Positions 1-5,067 of a DNA stretch of 5,067 nucleotides are shown in pieces (the stretch's first letter is position 1; each line of letters begins with the position of its first letter). Source of the stretch: an uncultured Faecalibacterium sp. (GTDB lineage: Bacteria > Bacillota > Clostridia > Oscillospirales > Ruminococcaceae); assembly GCA_900765705.1 (NCBI GenBank), contig CAAFSR010000106.1, positions 1-5,067 of the forward strand, read 5' to 3'. The notes beneath the pieces were generated by a model. The model did not search any database. It had not been told where the DNA came from and saw only the letters and a list, made by a program, of their open reading frames with translations. The position numbers and the translations under genes are program-made.

Positions 1-2
1 GC

Positions 3-674
3 TTCACGTTGCTGTTCGACCGGTTTTTCTGCGGATACGCCTGCGCCTTTGGCAGCTTGGGCGATGCCGTCTGGGCGCTGTCCGGGCTTGTCCAGAAAAA
101 GCTGTTCCACCGCAAAAAGCAGCTCCGTCTGCCGGAGCGGGCGGTGCTTTGGGGGCAGAAGGTCAAATATCTGCTGCTGGCGGGGCTGGGGGCACTGTAT
201 GTGACCCGGCAGGAAAAGCTGCTGACCGGCACAAGCCCGTGGGAGGTGTTTTCCCGCCTGACGGCTCTGCGTCTGCCGCCGGAGGGCTTTGGCGTGGGCA
301 TTGCGCTGTTTGTGCTCATCTTGCTGGGCATGGCGCTGCAGCCCCGGTTCTTCTGTCAGTTCCTCTGCCCCATGGGGGCGGTGTTCGCCCTGCTGCCGGT
401 GCTGCCCTTTGCGCGGCTGCACCGGCAGAGCGATGGCTGCATCCCGGGCTGCAATGCCTGCAAGCAGCAGTGCCCGGTGTGCCTGAAGCTGGAGGAAAGC
501 AGCCTGCGCAGCGGGGAGTGCATTGCCTGTGAAGCCTGCGTGGGCACCTGCCCCAAGCAGAACATCCACCGGTGGGATACGGCTCTGTGCAAGCACCTGT
601 GGCTGCCGGTACTGGCTAAGGCGCTGCTCTTCTTCCTGCTGGGCTGCTGGCTGGGTTTCTGCCGGTTTATCTGA
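3..674 (+). CDS. 4Fe-4S binding polytopic membrane protein (NapH/CcoG-like), 5' end outside window
   Basis: This is a membrane electron-transfer protein with two C-terminal ferredoxin-type clusters. The frame is open to the left edge, so the gene starts upstream; the TTG at 9 is only the first start-like codon and is used here as residue 1. Two C-x3-C pairs occur: C8/C12 in RFFCGYAC and C116/C120 in RFFCQFLCP. Such C-x3-C(P) pairs at membrane loops are typical of the NapH/NosR/CcoG families. Hydrophobic spans lie at about 53-66, 95-110 and 197-217. The clusters use C144, C148, C151, C155 (plus C158) and then C171, C174, C177, C181, the second being a clean C-x2-C-x2-C-x3-CP. The protein ends 20-odd residues after the last cluster, in a terminal membrane helix. 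By family, such proteins pass electrons between a membrane donor and a partner, often an FMN-binding protein. The partner is not visible here, so the exact role is unknown. A strong terminator follows the stop directly. Confidence 0.85.
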   Translation, partial: FTLLFDRFFCGYACAFGSLGDAVWALSGLVQKKLFHRKKQLRLPERAVLWGQKVKYLLLAGLGALYVTRQEKLLTGTSPWEVFSRLTALRLPPEGFGVGIALFVLILLGMALQPRFFCQFLCPMGAVFALLPVLPFARLHRQSDGCIPGCNACKQQCPVCLKLEESSLRSGECIACEACVGTCPKQNIHRWDTALCKHLWLPVLAKALLFFLLGCWLGFCRFI

Positions 675-677
675 AAC

Positions 678-723
678 AAAAAAGGAGGCTGCCGCACGGT
701 ATTTGTGCAGCAGCCTCCTTTTT
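678..723 (+). terminator. Bidirectional rho-independent terminator
   Basis: A perfect 9-bp GC-rich stem (GGAGGCTGC at 684-692 with GCAGCCTCC at 710-718) is flanked by A-rich sequence on the left and T5 on the right, so pairing extends to 14 bp. An inner GCAC/GTGC stem (694-697 with 705-708) closes a 7-base loop. It starts 3 bases after the Fe-S protein stop and ends its transcript. Read on the minus strand, the same stem is followed by TTTTTTGTTT, so it can also stop transcripts coming from the ATPase gene. Confidence 0.92.
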
Positions 724-747
724 GGCTGGGATGGATTCATAATTTCA

Positions 748-781
748 GTACGCCGGAGCATCTGCGGACGCTCCGGCGTAC
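748..781. terminator. Second convergent hairpin between the Fe-S gene and the ATPase gene
   Basis: A perfect 12-bp stem (748-759 with 770-781, core CGCCGGAGC) encloses a 10-base loop. On the plus strand it is followed by CATTTTT, a fair U-tract. On the minus strand it starts 5 bases after the ATPase stop codon, but the following bases (TGAAATTATG) are only weakly U-rich. It may act as a 3'-end-stabilising stem for the ATPase mRNA, with actual termination at the next hairpin (678-723), or as a backup terminator for the plus strand. Confidence 0.7.
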
Positions 782-786
782 CATTT

Positions 787-2877
787 TTACAGGGAAGGCT
801 TCTGCTCCAACAGGTCTGTCATGCTGTGCAGGCTGATGCCAAGGGTGGAAAGGTTATGCAGCATGGCGCTGGTAGCCGGGGGCAGGATGCCCAGCGCGCC
901 CAGAAGGATGAGCGCTGAGTTGAAGCTGAGCACAAAGCGGTAATTGCTGCTCACCCGCTTTTGCAGGGCGTTGGCAATGGCTTTTAAGGTCACCAGCTCT
1001 TCCAGACTGTCCGCGCGAATGGTCACATCAGCGATCTCCCGGGCGATGGCAGCACCGGAATGGATGGCGATGCCGATATCTGCCGCCGACAAGGCAGGAG
1101 AATCATTGATGCCATCGCCGATCATCACCACCGTATGTCCTTCGGCCTTGGCATCGCGCACAAAGGCGGCTTTATCCTCCGGCAGCACCTCCGCAAAGCA
1201 GCGGTCTACCCCCACCTGCGCCGCAATGGCACGGGCGGTGCGGTCGCTGTCGCCGGTCATCATGACGGTCTGGGTAATGCCCAGCTTCCGGAGCTTGTGC
1301 AGCACCTGTGCCGCCTCCGGGCGCAGGGGGTCTGCGATGCAGATGACCCCCGCCAGTACCCCGGACGCTGCCAGATACAGGTGGGAATACTGCGGGTCCA
1401 GCGCATCGAACTTTTCCTGTTCCTCTGCCGGGATGGTGCAGCCCTCGTCCTCAAAAATGAAGTGGGCGCTGCCAATGACCACCCGCGTGCCGCCTACCCG
1501 GCTGGCAATGCCGTGCGCCACGATGTATTCCACCTCGGAGTGCATCTCTTCGTGAGAGATGCCCCGCTCCTTGGCGGCACGAACCACGGCGTTTGCCATG
1601 GAATGGGGGAAATGTTCTTCCAGACAGGCGGCAAGCTGCAATACTTCCTGCTCCCCGCAGCCGGAGAAGGGCACTACCTGCACCACCTGCGGGGTGGCGC
1701 GGGTGAGAGTACCGGTCTTATCAAACACGATGGTATCCGCCTGCGCCAGCGCTTCCAGATACTTGCCGCCCTTTACGGTGATGTGGTATTCCCCGCACTC
1801 CCGCATGGCAGAGAGCACCGCCAGTGGCATGGAAAGCTTCAGCGCACAGGAGAAGTCCACCATCAGGATGGAGATGGCCCGGGTGACATTGCGGGTAAAG
1901 GCATAGGTAGCCGCCGTACCGGCAAGGCACCACGGCACCAGGCGGTCGGCCAGCTGCAAGGCCCGGTTCTCGGTGCCGGACTTGAGCTTTTCCGATTCCT
2001 CGATCATGGCCACGATCTTATCGTAGCGGTTGGCACCGCCTTCGGCCTTGGCCACAAGGACGCATTCGCCCTCTTCCACCACCGTTCCGGCGTAGACGGT
2101 GGCCCCAGCGGCTTTCCGCACCGGCATGGATTCTCCGGTGAGGGCAGCTTGATTCACCATGGCTTCGCCCTCCAGCACCGTGCCGTCCAGCGGGATCATG
2201 TTGCCGGAGCGCACCACCACTTCGTCCCCGGCGTGGACGCGGGTCAACGGCACCAGCACCTCGCCCTGCGGGGTGCGCACCCAGACCTTATCCACATTCA
2301 GCGCCATGCTGCGGGCAAGGTCGTCCAAGCTCTTTTTCCGCGTCCACTCCTCCAGCAGGCTGCCCACCGTCAGCAGGAACATCACCGAGCCTGCCGTGCT
2401 GTAATCGCCCCGCAGGAGGGAGGCGGTGATGCTGAGCGCATCCAGCACCTCTACTTCCAGCTTGCGGTGCAGCAGACAGCGGACACCCTTCCAGATAAAG
2501 GCGATGGAGCGCCACACCGTATATGCTGCCGCGATGGGTGCAGGCAGGAACACTTTGCGGAACGCCCTGCCTGCCACAAGGCTGACCATCTTTTCCTGAT
2601 ATTCCTGATTGATCTTCCGGCTGTCGCGGGAGGTTACCAGCACCTCTAACGCTTCGTTGTCAAAGCGGTAGGCGGCCAGCAGGGCAGCGGCATCCTTCCG
2701 GCTGCCCCGGTAGGTCAGCACCACATCCCCGGTGCGCTCGTATACGGTTGCTTTTTGAATGTTGTCCTGCCCGTTCAGGTAGGCTTCCAGCACATCTGCC
2801 CGGTGCAGGGTCATGCGCACGGCGCAGACGTGCACCCGCATCCGTCCCTTTCCTTCATGTAAGATCGTACATTTCAT
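787..2877 (-). CDS. Heavy-metal-translocating P1B-type ATPase, non-canonical F-S-C metal motif
   Basis: An ATP-driven transition-metal pump of the cell membrane, 696 residues, within the usual range for the family. Order: N-terminal HMA-like domain (1-70, starts MKCTILHEGKGRMRV) without CxxC; membrane spans around 111-130, 143-156 and 159-175; actuator loop with TGES (247-250); spans about 314-328 and 334-358; phosphorylation motif DKTGT (Asp386); HS at 425-426 where most relatives have HP; TGDSD (541-545); hinge GDGINDSPAL (587-596); final spans about 645-663 and 668-690 with HNLSTLG. In the transport helix the usual C-P-C reads F342-S343-C344, followed by ALKLSMP. The metal (Mn, Fe, Zn, Cu or other) cannot be assigned. 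The start is the ATG at 2877, because MKC...GR is the expected domain beginning and a GAGGGG site lies upstream; a GTG at 2943 is in frame but would run through a terminator. It is downstream of, and probably coupled to, the 96-residue membrane protein gene. Confidence 0.93.
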   Translation of the reverse strand: MKCTILHEGKGRMRVHVCAVRMTLHRADVLEAYLNGQDNIQKATVYERTGDVVLTYRGSRKDAAALLAAYRFDNEALEVLVTSRDSRKINQEYQEKMVSLVAGRAFRKVFLPAPIAAAYTVWRSIAFIWKGVRCLLHRKLEVEVLDALSITASLLRGDYSTAGSVMFLLTVGSLLEEWTRKKSLDDLARSMALNVDKVWVRTPQGEVLVPLTRVHAGDEVVVRSGNMIPLDGTVLEGEAMVNQAALTGESMPVRKAAGATVYAGTVVEEGECVLVAKAEGGANRYDKIVAMIEESEKLKSGTENRALQLADRLVPWCLAGTAATYAFTRNVTRAISILMVDFSCALKLSMPLAVLSAMRECGEYHITVKGGKYLEALAQADTIVFDKTGTLTRATPQVVQVVPFSGCGEQEVLQLAACLEEHFPHSMANAVVRAAKERGISHEEMHSEVEYIVAHGIASRVGGTRVVIGSAHFIFEDEGCTIPAEEQEKFDALDPQYSHLYLAASGVLAGVICIADPLRPEAAQVLHKLRKLGITQTVMMTGDSDRTARAIAAQVGVDRCFAEVLPEDKAAFVRDAKAEGHTVVMIGDGINDSPALSAADIGIAIHSGAAIAREIADVTIRADSLEELVTLKAIANALQKRVSSNYRFVLSFNSALILLGALGILPPATSAMLHNLSTLGISLHSMTDLLEQKPSL

Positions 2878-2888
2878 TGTTTTTCTTA

Positions 2889-2895
2889 CCCCTCT
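2889..2895 (-). promoter_or_regulatory. Ribosome binding site of the P-type ATPase
   Basis: AGAGGGG on the minus strand, 11 bases before the ATG at 2877. This is a little far but workable, and it supports that start over the upstream GTG at 2943. The site sits only 5 bases beyond the T-tract of the intergenic terminator, so the 5' end of the ATPase reading frame is pressed directly against it. Confidence 0.65.
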
Positions 2896-2899
2896 GCGT

Positions 2900-2927
2900 A
2901 AAAAAGAGCCGCCTAAAGCGGCGGCTC
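2900..2927 (-). terminator. Intergenic terminator/attenuator between the small membrane protein and the ATPase
   Basis: On the minus strand, GAGCCGCC (2927-2920), a six-base loop (2919-2914) and GGCGGCTC (2913-2906) form a perfect 8-bp GC stem, followed at once by six T (2905-2900). It begins 12 bases after the stop of the 96-residue gene. The ATPase ATG is only 22 bases beyond the T-tract, too little room for a separate promoter. The ATPase is therefore expected to depend on readthrough, making this a partial terminator or regulated attenuator (inference). Confidence 0.88.
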
Positions 2928-2939
2928 CGTTGCGACAGA

Positions 2940-3230
2940 TCACTCTGCGGTCTGCTCTTCGGCCACGTCCTCAGCGGAGGTATCCTCAATGACCTCCTGT
3001 GCAGCCTCGGCGGCGCGGCTCTCGTTGATGGCCTTTGCGTCGGCAAGGATGTCTCCTGCCTCCTCCTGCACCTTGTTCACGGTCTGCATGGTGCAGTCCT
3101 TCATCCGCAGCACCGCAGCGGTGGTCTGGGTGTAGACCTTTTTAGCATCCTTGCTGGACAGCACCTTGAAGCCGACAGAACCGAACACTACACCGCCCAA
3201 AAACAGCGCAAGCTTTTTTGTATCAAACAT
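2940..3230 (-). CDS. Small single-span membrane protein, DUF6110-like, upstream of metal ATPase
   Basis: A 96-residue protein. Residues 6-25 form a glycine-rich hydrophobic helix (LALFLGGVVFGSVGFKVL), likely a membrane anchor with Gly-x-x-x-Gly-type packing. A conserved-looking SSKDAKKVYTQTTAA segment (25-39) follows, then an amphipathic, probably helical stretch (38-75) with a single Cys (C46). The end (72-96) is strongly acidic and Ala/Glu-rich, probably disordered. From memory this matches the uncharacterised DUF6110 family found beside heavy-metal ATPases in Clostridia; a profile search would confirm this. The start ATG has a strong GAGGGG site 5 bases upstream. It is the first gene of the unit, has its own promoter, and is separated from the ATPase by a terminator. 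A role as an accessory subunit, chaperone or regulator of the pump is inferred from the pairing only; no catalytic motif is visible. Confidence 0.88.
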   Translation of the reverse strand: MFDTKKLALFLGGVVFGSVGFKVLSSKDAKKVYTQTTAAVLRMKDCTMQTVNKVQEEAGDILADAKAINESRAAEAAQEVIEDTSAEDVAEEQTAE

Positions 3231-3235
3231 AGTTA

Positions 3236-3241
3236 CCCCTC
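3236..3241 (-). promoter_or_regulatory. Ribosome binding site of the small membrane protein
   Basis: GAGGGG on the minus strand, five bases before the ATG at 3230. The same nine bases, GAGGGGTAA, also precede the ATPase (2894-2886), so both genes of the unit carry near-identical initiation sites. Confidence 0.75.
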
Positions 3242-3260
3242 ATTTCTGTGTTTTTTGTCT

Positions 3261-3292
3261 GAGCGCCCGCACCCTTGAGCGGGGGCAGGCTC
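3261..3292 (-). promoter_or_regulatory. GC-rich hairpin in the 5' leader of the metal-ATPase unit
   Basis: An inner stem of CCCGC (3283-3279) with GCGGG (3270-3266) around an 8-base loop extends, after one mismatch, by two more pairs. An outer GAGC/GCTC pairing (3292-3289 with 3264-3261) can close it. With transcription starting near 3297, this fold would occupy the very 5' end of the mRNA, about 20 bases ahead of the ribosome site. No T-tract follows on the minus strand, so it is not a terminator in that direction. It may stabilise the mRNA or serve as a regulatory element; no known riboswitch is recognised. Confidence 0.45.
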
Positions 3293-3303
3293 TTTATCTT
3301 TTT

Positions 3304-3331
3304 ATTGTAGCACGCTTTCGGGGTTTTTCAA
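3304..3331 (-). promoter_or_regulatory. Sigma-A promoter of the small membrane protein/ATPase unit
   Basis: On the minus strand, TTGAAA (3331-3326) is separated by 16 bases from TACAAT (3309-3304). The -10 box is preceded by TG and one base, giving an extended -10 (TGCTACAAT). The predicted start is near 3297, giving a leader of roughly 65 bases to the ATG at 3230. No palindrome of the classic TACAnnTGTA copper-repressor type is visible around it. Confidence 0.75.
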
Positions 3332-3623
3332 TATTTTTCGACGATGTTAGGACACATTAACATTGTTAGCAGCAGTTTGATATGGAGAATCATTTTTGTC
3401 ATGCTCACTTGCAGAAATTAGCAGACCGCAGTCTATAAAAGGCAGCAGAAAGATTGAATGCGTCGTGGTTTTTTCCTCGTAGATCCTACTGTTCTTATGG
3501 GTTGATCTAAAAACATCCGCAAAATGTGGTCGTGTTCATTTTGAACACTGCCACAGGAAGTGGTTGGTTATCACCGTGAGACTCACCGCTTTATAGCAAT
3601 TCAACTTTTTAATACAACAGCAA
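3332..3623. other. AT-rich intergenic region without a convincing gene
   Basis: Across 3301-3690 the GC content is about 39% by my count, clearly below the flanking genes. The reading frames here are short, without ribosome sites, and do not resemble known proteins. Examples are a 25-codon frame at 3344-3421 and an 18-codon frame at 3382-3438 whose frame stays open after its stop to 3510. The only structures seen are a 17-bp palindrome at 3532-3548 and a longer-range 6-bp pairing (TAGATC 3480-3485 with GATCTA 3504-3509). It may be upstream regulatory sequence for the minus-strand unit or decayed sequence. Confidence 0.5.
3532..3548. repeat. 17-bp palindrome, operator-like
   Basis: GTGTTCA (3532-3538) and TGAACAC (3542-3548) form a perfect 7-bp inverted repeat around TTT. 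It lies about 200 bases upstream of the promoter of the minus-strand metal unit and about 150 bases behind glgP. It could be a dimeric regulator site or a small hairpin. No T-tract follows it on either strand, and it does not match the Firmicute LexA box, whose half-sites face the other way. Confidence 0.4.
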
Positions 3624-3666
3624 CAACGTTCAAACAGCATATCGCAGATATGCTGTTTGAACGTTG
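3624..3666 (-). terminator. Perfect 20-bp hairpin downstream of glgP, probable terminator
   Basis: The arms at 3624-3643 and 3647-3666 are exact reverse complements (20 bp) separated by a three-base loop (GCA on the plus strand). The hairpin begins 30 bases after the glgP stop codon. On the minus strand it is followed by TTGCTGTTGTATT, which is U-rich but not a clean T-run; on the plus strand by CACTCATTTCTTG. Position suggests a terminator or 3'-stabilising stem for glgP. The stem is unusually long and only moderately GC-rich compared with the other terminators here. Confidence 0.65.
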
Positions 3667-3696
3667 CACTCATTTCTTGACTTGCGATAAAAACAC

Positions 3697-5067
3697 TTAC
3701 TTGCCCAGATGCCAGATATCGCGGTCATACTCGGCAATGGTGCGGTCGGAGGAGAACATCCCTGCCTTGGCAATGTTCACAAGGCACTTGCGCCGCCAGC
3801 CCGTGGGGTCGCAGGCGTAATCGCTGAGGGCCTGCCCCTTGCGCACAACGTAGGCGTTGAAGTCCGGCAGGGTCTGGAACCAGTCCTTGCGGATCAGCTC
3901 GTCGTGCAGACGGGTCAGGTTTTCGGCGTGACCGGCGGCCAGCATCTCCGGCCCGGTGAGGAAGCCGATGGCACGGCGGATGTTGGCATCGCCCTCCACC
4001 CACTGGGCGGGGTCGTAATCGCCCACGGCGTAGCGGTGGATAACCTGATCGGAGGTCTGGCCGAAGATATAGATATTCTCTTCTCCCACCTGCTGGCTGA
4101 TCTCCACGTTGGCACCATCCATGGTACCCAGCGTCAGCGCACCGTTCAGCATGAATTTCATGTTGCCGGTACCGGAGGCCTCCTTGGAGGCAAGGCTGAT
4201 CTGCTCAGACAGGTCACAGGCCGGGATCAGCTTTTCGGCGGCGGTGACGTTATAGTTCTCCACAAAGACCACCTGCAGCCACTTGGACACCTCCGGGTCT
4301 GCGGCAATGACCTTGGAGAGGGTCAGCAGCGCATGGATGATGTCCTTTGCAATGGTATAGGCAGGAGCCGCCTTTGCGCCAAAGATGCTTACCAGCGGAG
4401 CGGCGGGCAGGTGCCCGGCCTTGATCTCGTAGTACTGATGGATGAGGTACAGCAGATTCAGCTGCTGGCGCTTGTACTCGTGCAGGCGCTTGGACTGGAT
4501 ATCGAACACGGCATCGGTGTTCACGGTCACCTTCTGGGTGTGCAGCAGCCAGTCGGCCAGTGCCTCCTTGTTTGCCTTCTTCACGGCGGTCAGCTCGCCC
4601 AGCACAGCCTCGTCATCGGCAAAGGCCAGCAGCTTTTCCAGCTCGGCGGCGTCCTTGCGGAAACCGGAGCCAATGTGCTTTTCCAGCGTGGCGGTCAGGC
4701 GCGGGTCACACTCCAGCAGCCAGCGGCGGAAGGTGATGCCGTTGGTCTTATTGTTGAACTTTTCCGGGTAAAGCTCGTAGAAGCCGTGCAGCTCGGAATT
4801 TTTCAAGATCTCGGTGTGCAGTGCTGCCACGCCGTTGGTGGAGTGGGTGAAGTGGATGTCCATGTGTGCCATGTGCACCCGCTCGTCCTTGTCGATGATG
4901 GCAAGGCTCTCGTCCTTGGTGCGGGTGCGTGCCAGCGCATCCAGCTTTTCAATAATGGGCATCAGCTGGGGCACGACCGCATCCAGATAGGCGCGGGGCC
5001 ACTTTTCCAGCGCCTCGGCCAGAATGGTGTGGTTGGTGTAGGCGCAGGTCTTGGTAACGATCTCCAC
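3697..5067 (-). CDS. glgP: Glycogen/alpha-glucan phosphorylase, C-terminal 456 residues (start outside window)
   Basis: A cytoplasmic GT35-family enzyme that splits alpha-1,4 glucans (glycogen, starch or maltodextrin) with phosphate to release glucose 1-phosphate, using pyridoxal phosphate. The frame is open at the right edge and the first visible residues belong to the catalytic core, so about 330-350 N-terminal residues are missing from a family length near 800. Visible landmarks, in fragment numbering: AYTNHT (9-14) with the active-site His; HSTNGVAALHTEILK (75-89); NKTNGITFRRW (106-116, where many relatives have TPRRW); KRLHEYKRQ (193-201); VFVENYNV (267-274); EASGTGNMKF (296-305), whose Lys304 is the expected pyridoxal phosphate attachment site; NGALTLGTMDGANVEI (308-323). 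The C-terminus NIAKAGMFSSDRTIAEY...IW is complete and normal. glgP and malP cannot be told apart from this part. A long hairpin follows the gene. Confidence 0.96.
   Translation of the reverse strand: MEIVTKTCAYTNHTILAEALEKWPRAYLDAVVPQLMPIIEKLDALARTRTKDESLAIIDKDERVHMAHMDIHFTHSTNGVAALHTEILKNSELHGFYELYPEKFNNKTNGITFRRWLLECDPRLTATLEKHIGSGFRKDAAELEKLLAFADDEAVLGELTAVKKANKEALADWLLHTQKVTVNTDAVFDIQSKRLHEYKRQQLNLLYLIHQYYEIKAGHLPAAPLVSIFGAKAAPAYTIAKDIIHALLTLSKVIAADPEVSKWLQVVFVENYNVTAAEKLIPACDLSEQISLASKEASGTGNMKFMLNGALTLGTMDGANVEISQQVGEENIYIFGQTSDQVIHRYAVGDYDPAQWVEGDANIRRAIGFLTGPEMLAAGHAENLTRLHDELIRKDWFQTLPDFNAYVVRKGQALSDYACDPTGWRRKCLVNIAKAGMFSSDRTIAEYDRDIWHLGK

Noticed and set aside
1060..2649. 529-codon open frame on the plus strand opposite the ATPase gene
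   Set aside because: It is fully antisense to a gene with all P-type ATPase motifs. Its translation is rich in His, Gly and Arg with no recognisable domain, as expected from a high-GC codon pattern read backwards.
787..2877. Naming the ATPase copA or zntA
   Set aside because: The metal-determining motif is F-S-C and the N-terminal CxxC is absent, so a copper or zinc label is not supported.
2878..2943. N-terminal extension of the ATPase to the in-frame GTG at 2943
   Set aside because: The extra 22 codons run through the terminator stem and T-tract and overlap the stop of the upstream gene, while the ATG at 2877 fits the domain start and has its own ribosome site.
3261..3305. Plus-strand terminator (hairpin followed by T-rich sequence)
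   Set aside because: The stem is interrupted and no plus-strand gene ends here; its position fits better as leader structure of the minus-strand unit.
3409..3439. Plus-strand promoter (TTGCAG with TATAAA)
   Set aside because: The spacer is about 19 bases, the -35 match is weak and no plus-strand gene follows.
3382..3510. Possible short gene or pseudogene (18 codons, stop, then 23 more open codons)
   Set aside because: There is no ribosome site and no recognisable protein; a short open stretch with one stop is expected by chance in this region.
3332..3696. CRISPR array, tRNA or insertion sequence in the gap
   Set aside because: There are no regularly spaced direct repeats, no cloverleaf or CCA end, and no transposase frame or paired terminal repeats with target duplication.
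3560..3820. 86-codon frame on the plus strand across the hairpin and the glgP end
   Set aside because: It overlaps the 3' end of glgP, runs through a perfect palindrome, has no ribosome site and resembles no protein I know.

Overview
The window has high-GC coding sequence, Shine-Dalgarno sites of the GAGGGG type and compact rho-independent terminators. Together with the protein types present, this suggests a Firmicute of the class Clostridia, probably an Oscillospiraceae/Ruminococcaceae gut anaerobe. Faecalibacterium-like is my best guess, from protein style only. It looks like ordinary chromosome: I see no phage, transposase, tRNA, rRNA or CRISPR array.

Layout, left to right. (1) Positions 3-674, plus strand: the 3' part of a polytopic membrane protein with two 4Fe-4S clusters (NapH/CcoG-like electron-transfer family). 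(2) Positions 675-786: a convergent intergenic gap with two strong hairpins. The first is a bidirectional terminator. (3) Positions 787-3230, minus strand: a two-gene unit. It is transcribed from a good extended -10 promoter near 3304-3331. First comes a 96-residue single-span membrane protein (DUF6110-like), then a 696-residue heavy-metal P1B-type ATPase. A textbook terminator lies between the two genes, immediately ahead of the ATPase ribosome binding site, so the ATPase is probably expressed by readthrough or attenuation. (4) Positions 3310-3696: an AT-rich gap (about 39% GC by my count) with no convincing gene. It contains a 17-bp palindrome and a perfect 20-bp hairpin just behind the next gene. 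(5) Positions 3697-5067, minus strand: the C-terminal 456 residues of a glycogen/alpha-glucan phosphorylase (glgP), whose start lies beyond the window.

The most interesting part is the metal ATPase unit. The pump has all the catalytic P-type ATPase motifs. However, the membrane metal site that is normally C-P-C or S-P-C reads F-S-C, the N-terminal metal-binding-like domain has no CxxC pair, and the nucleotide-binding HP dipeptide reads HS. It is therefore not a standard copper or zinc pump, and its metal cannot be named from sequence. The small membrane protein encoded ahead of it is a plausible partner. The phosphorylase and the Fe-S protein are separate transcription units with no evident functional link to the pump.
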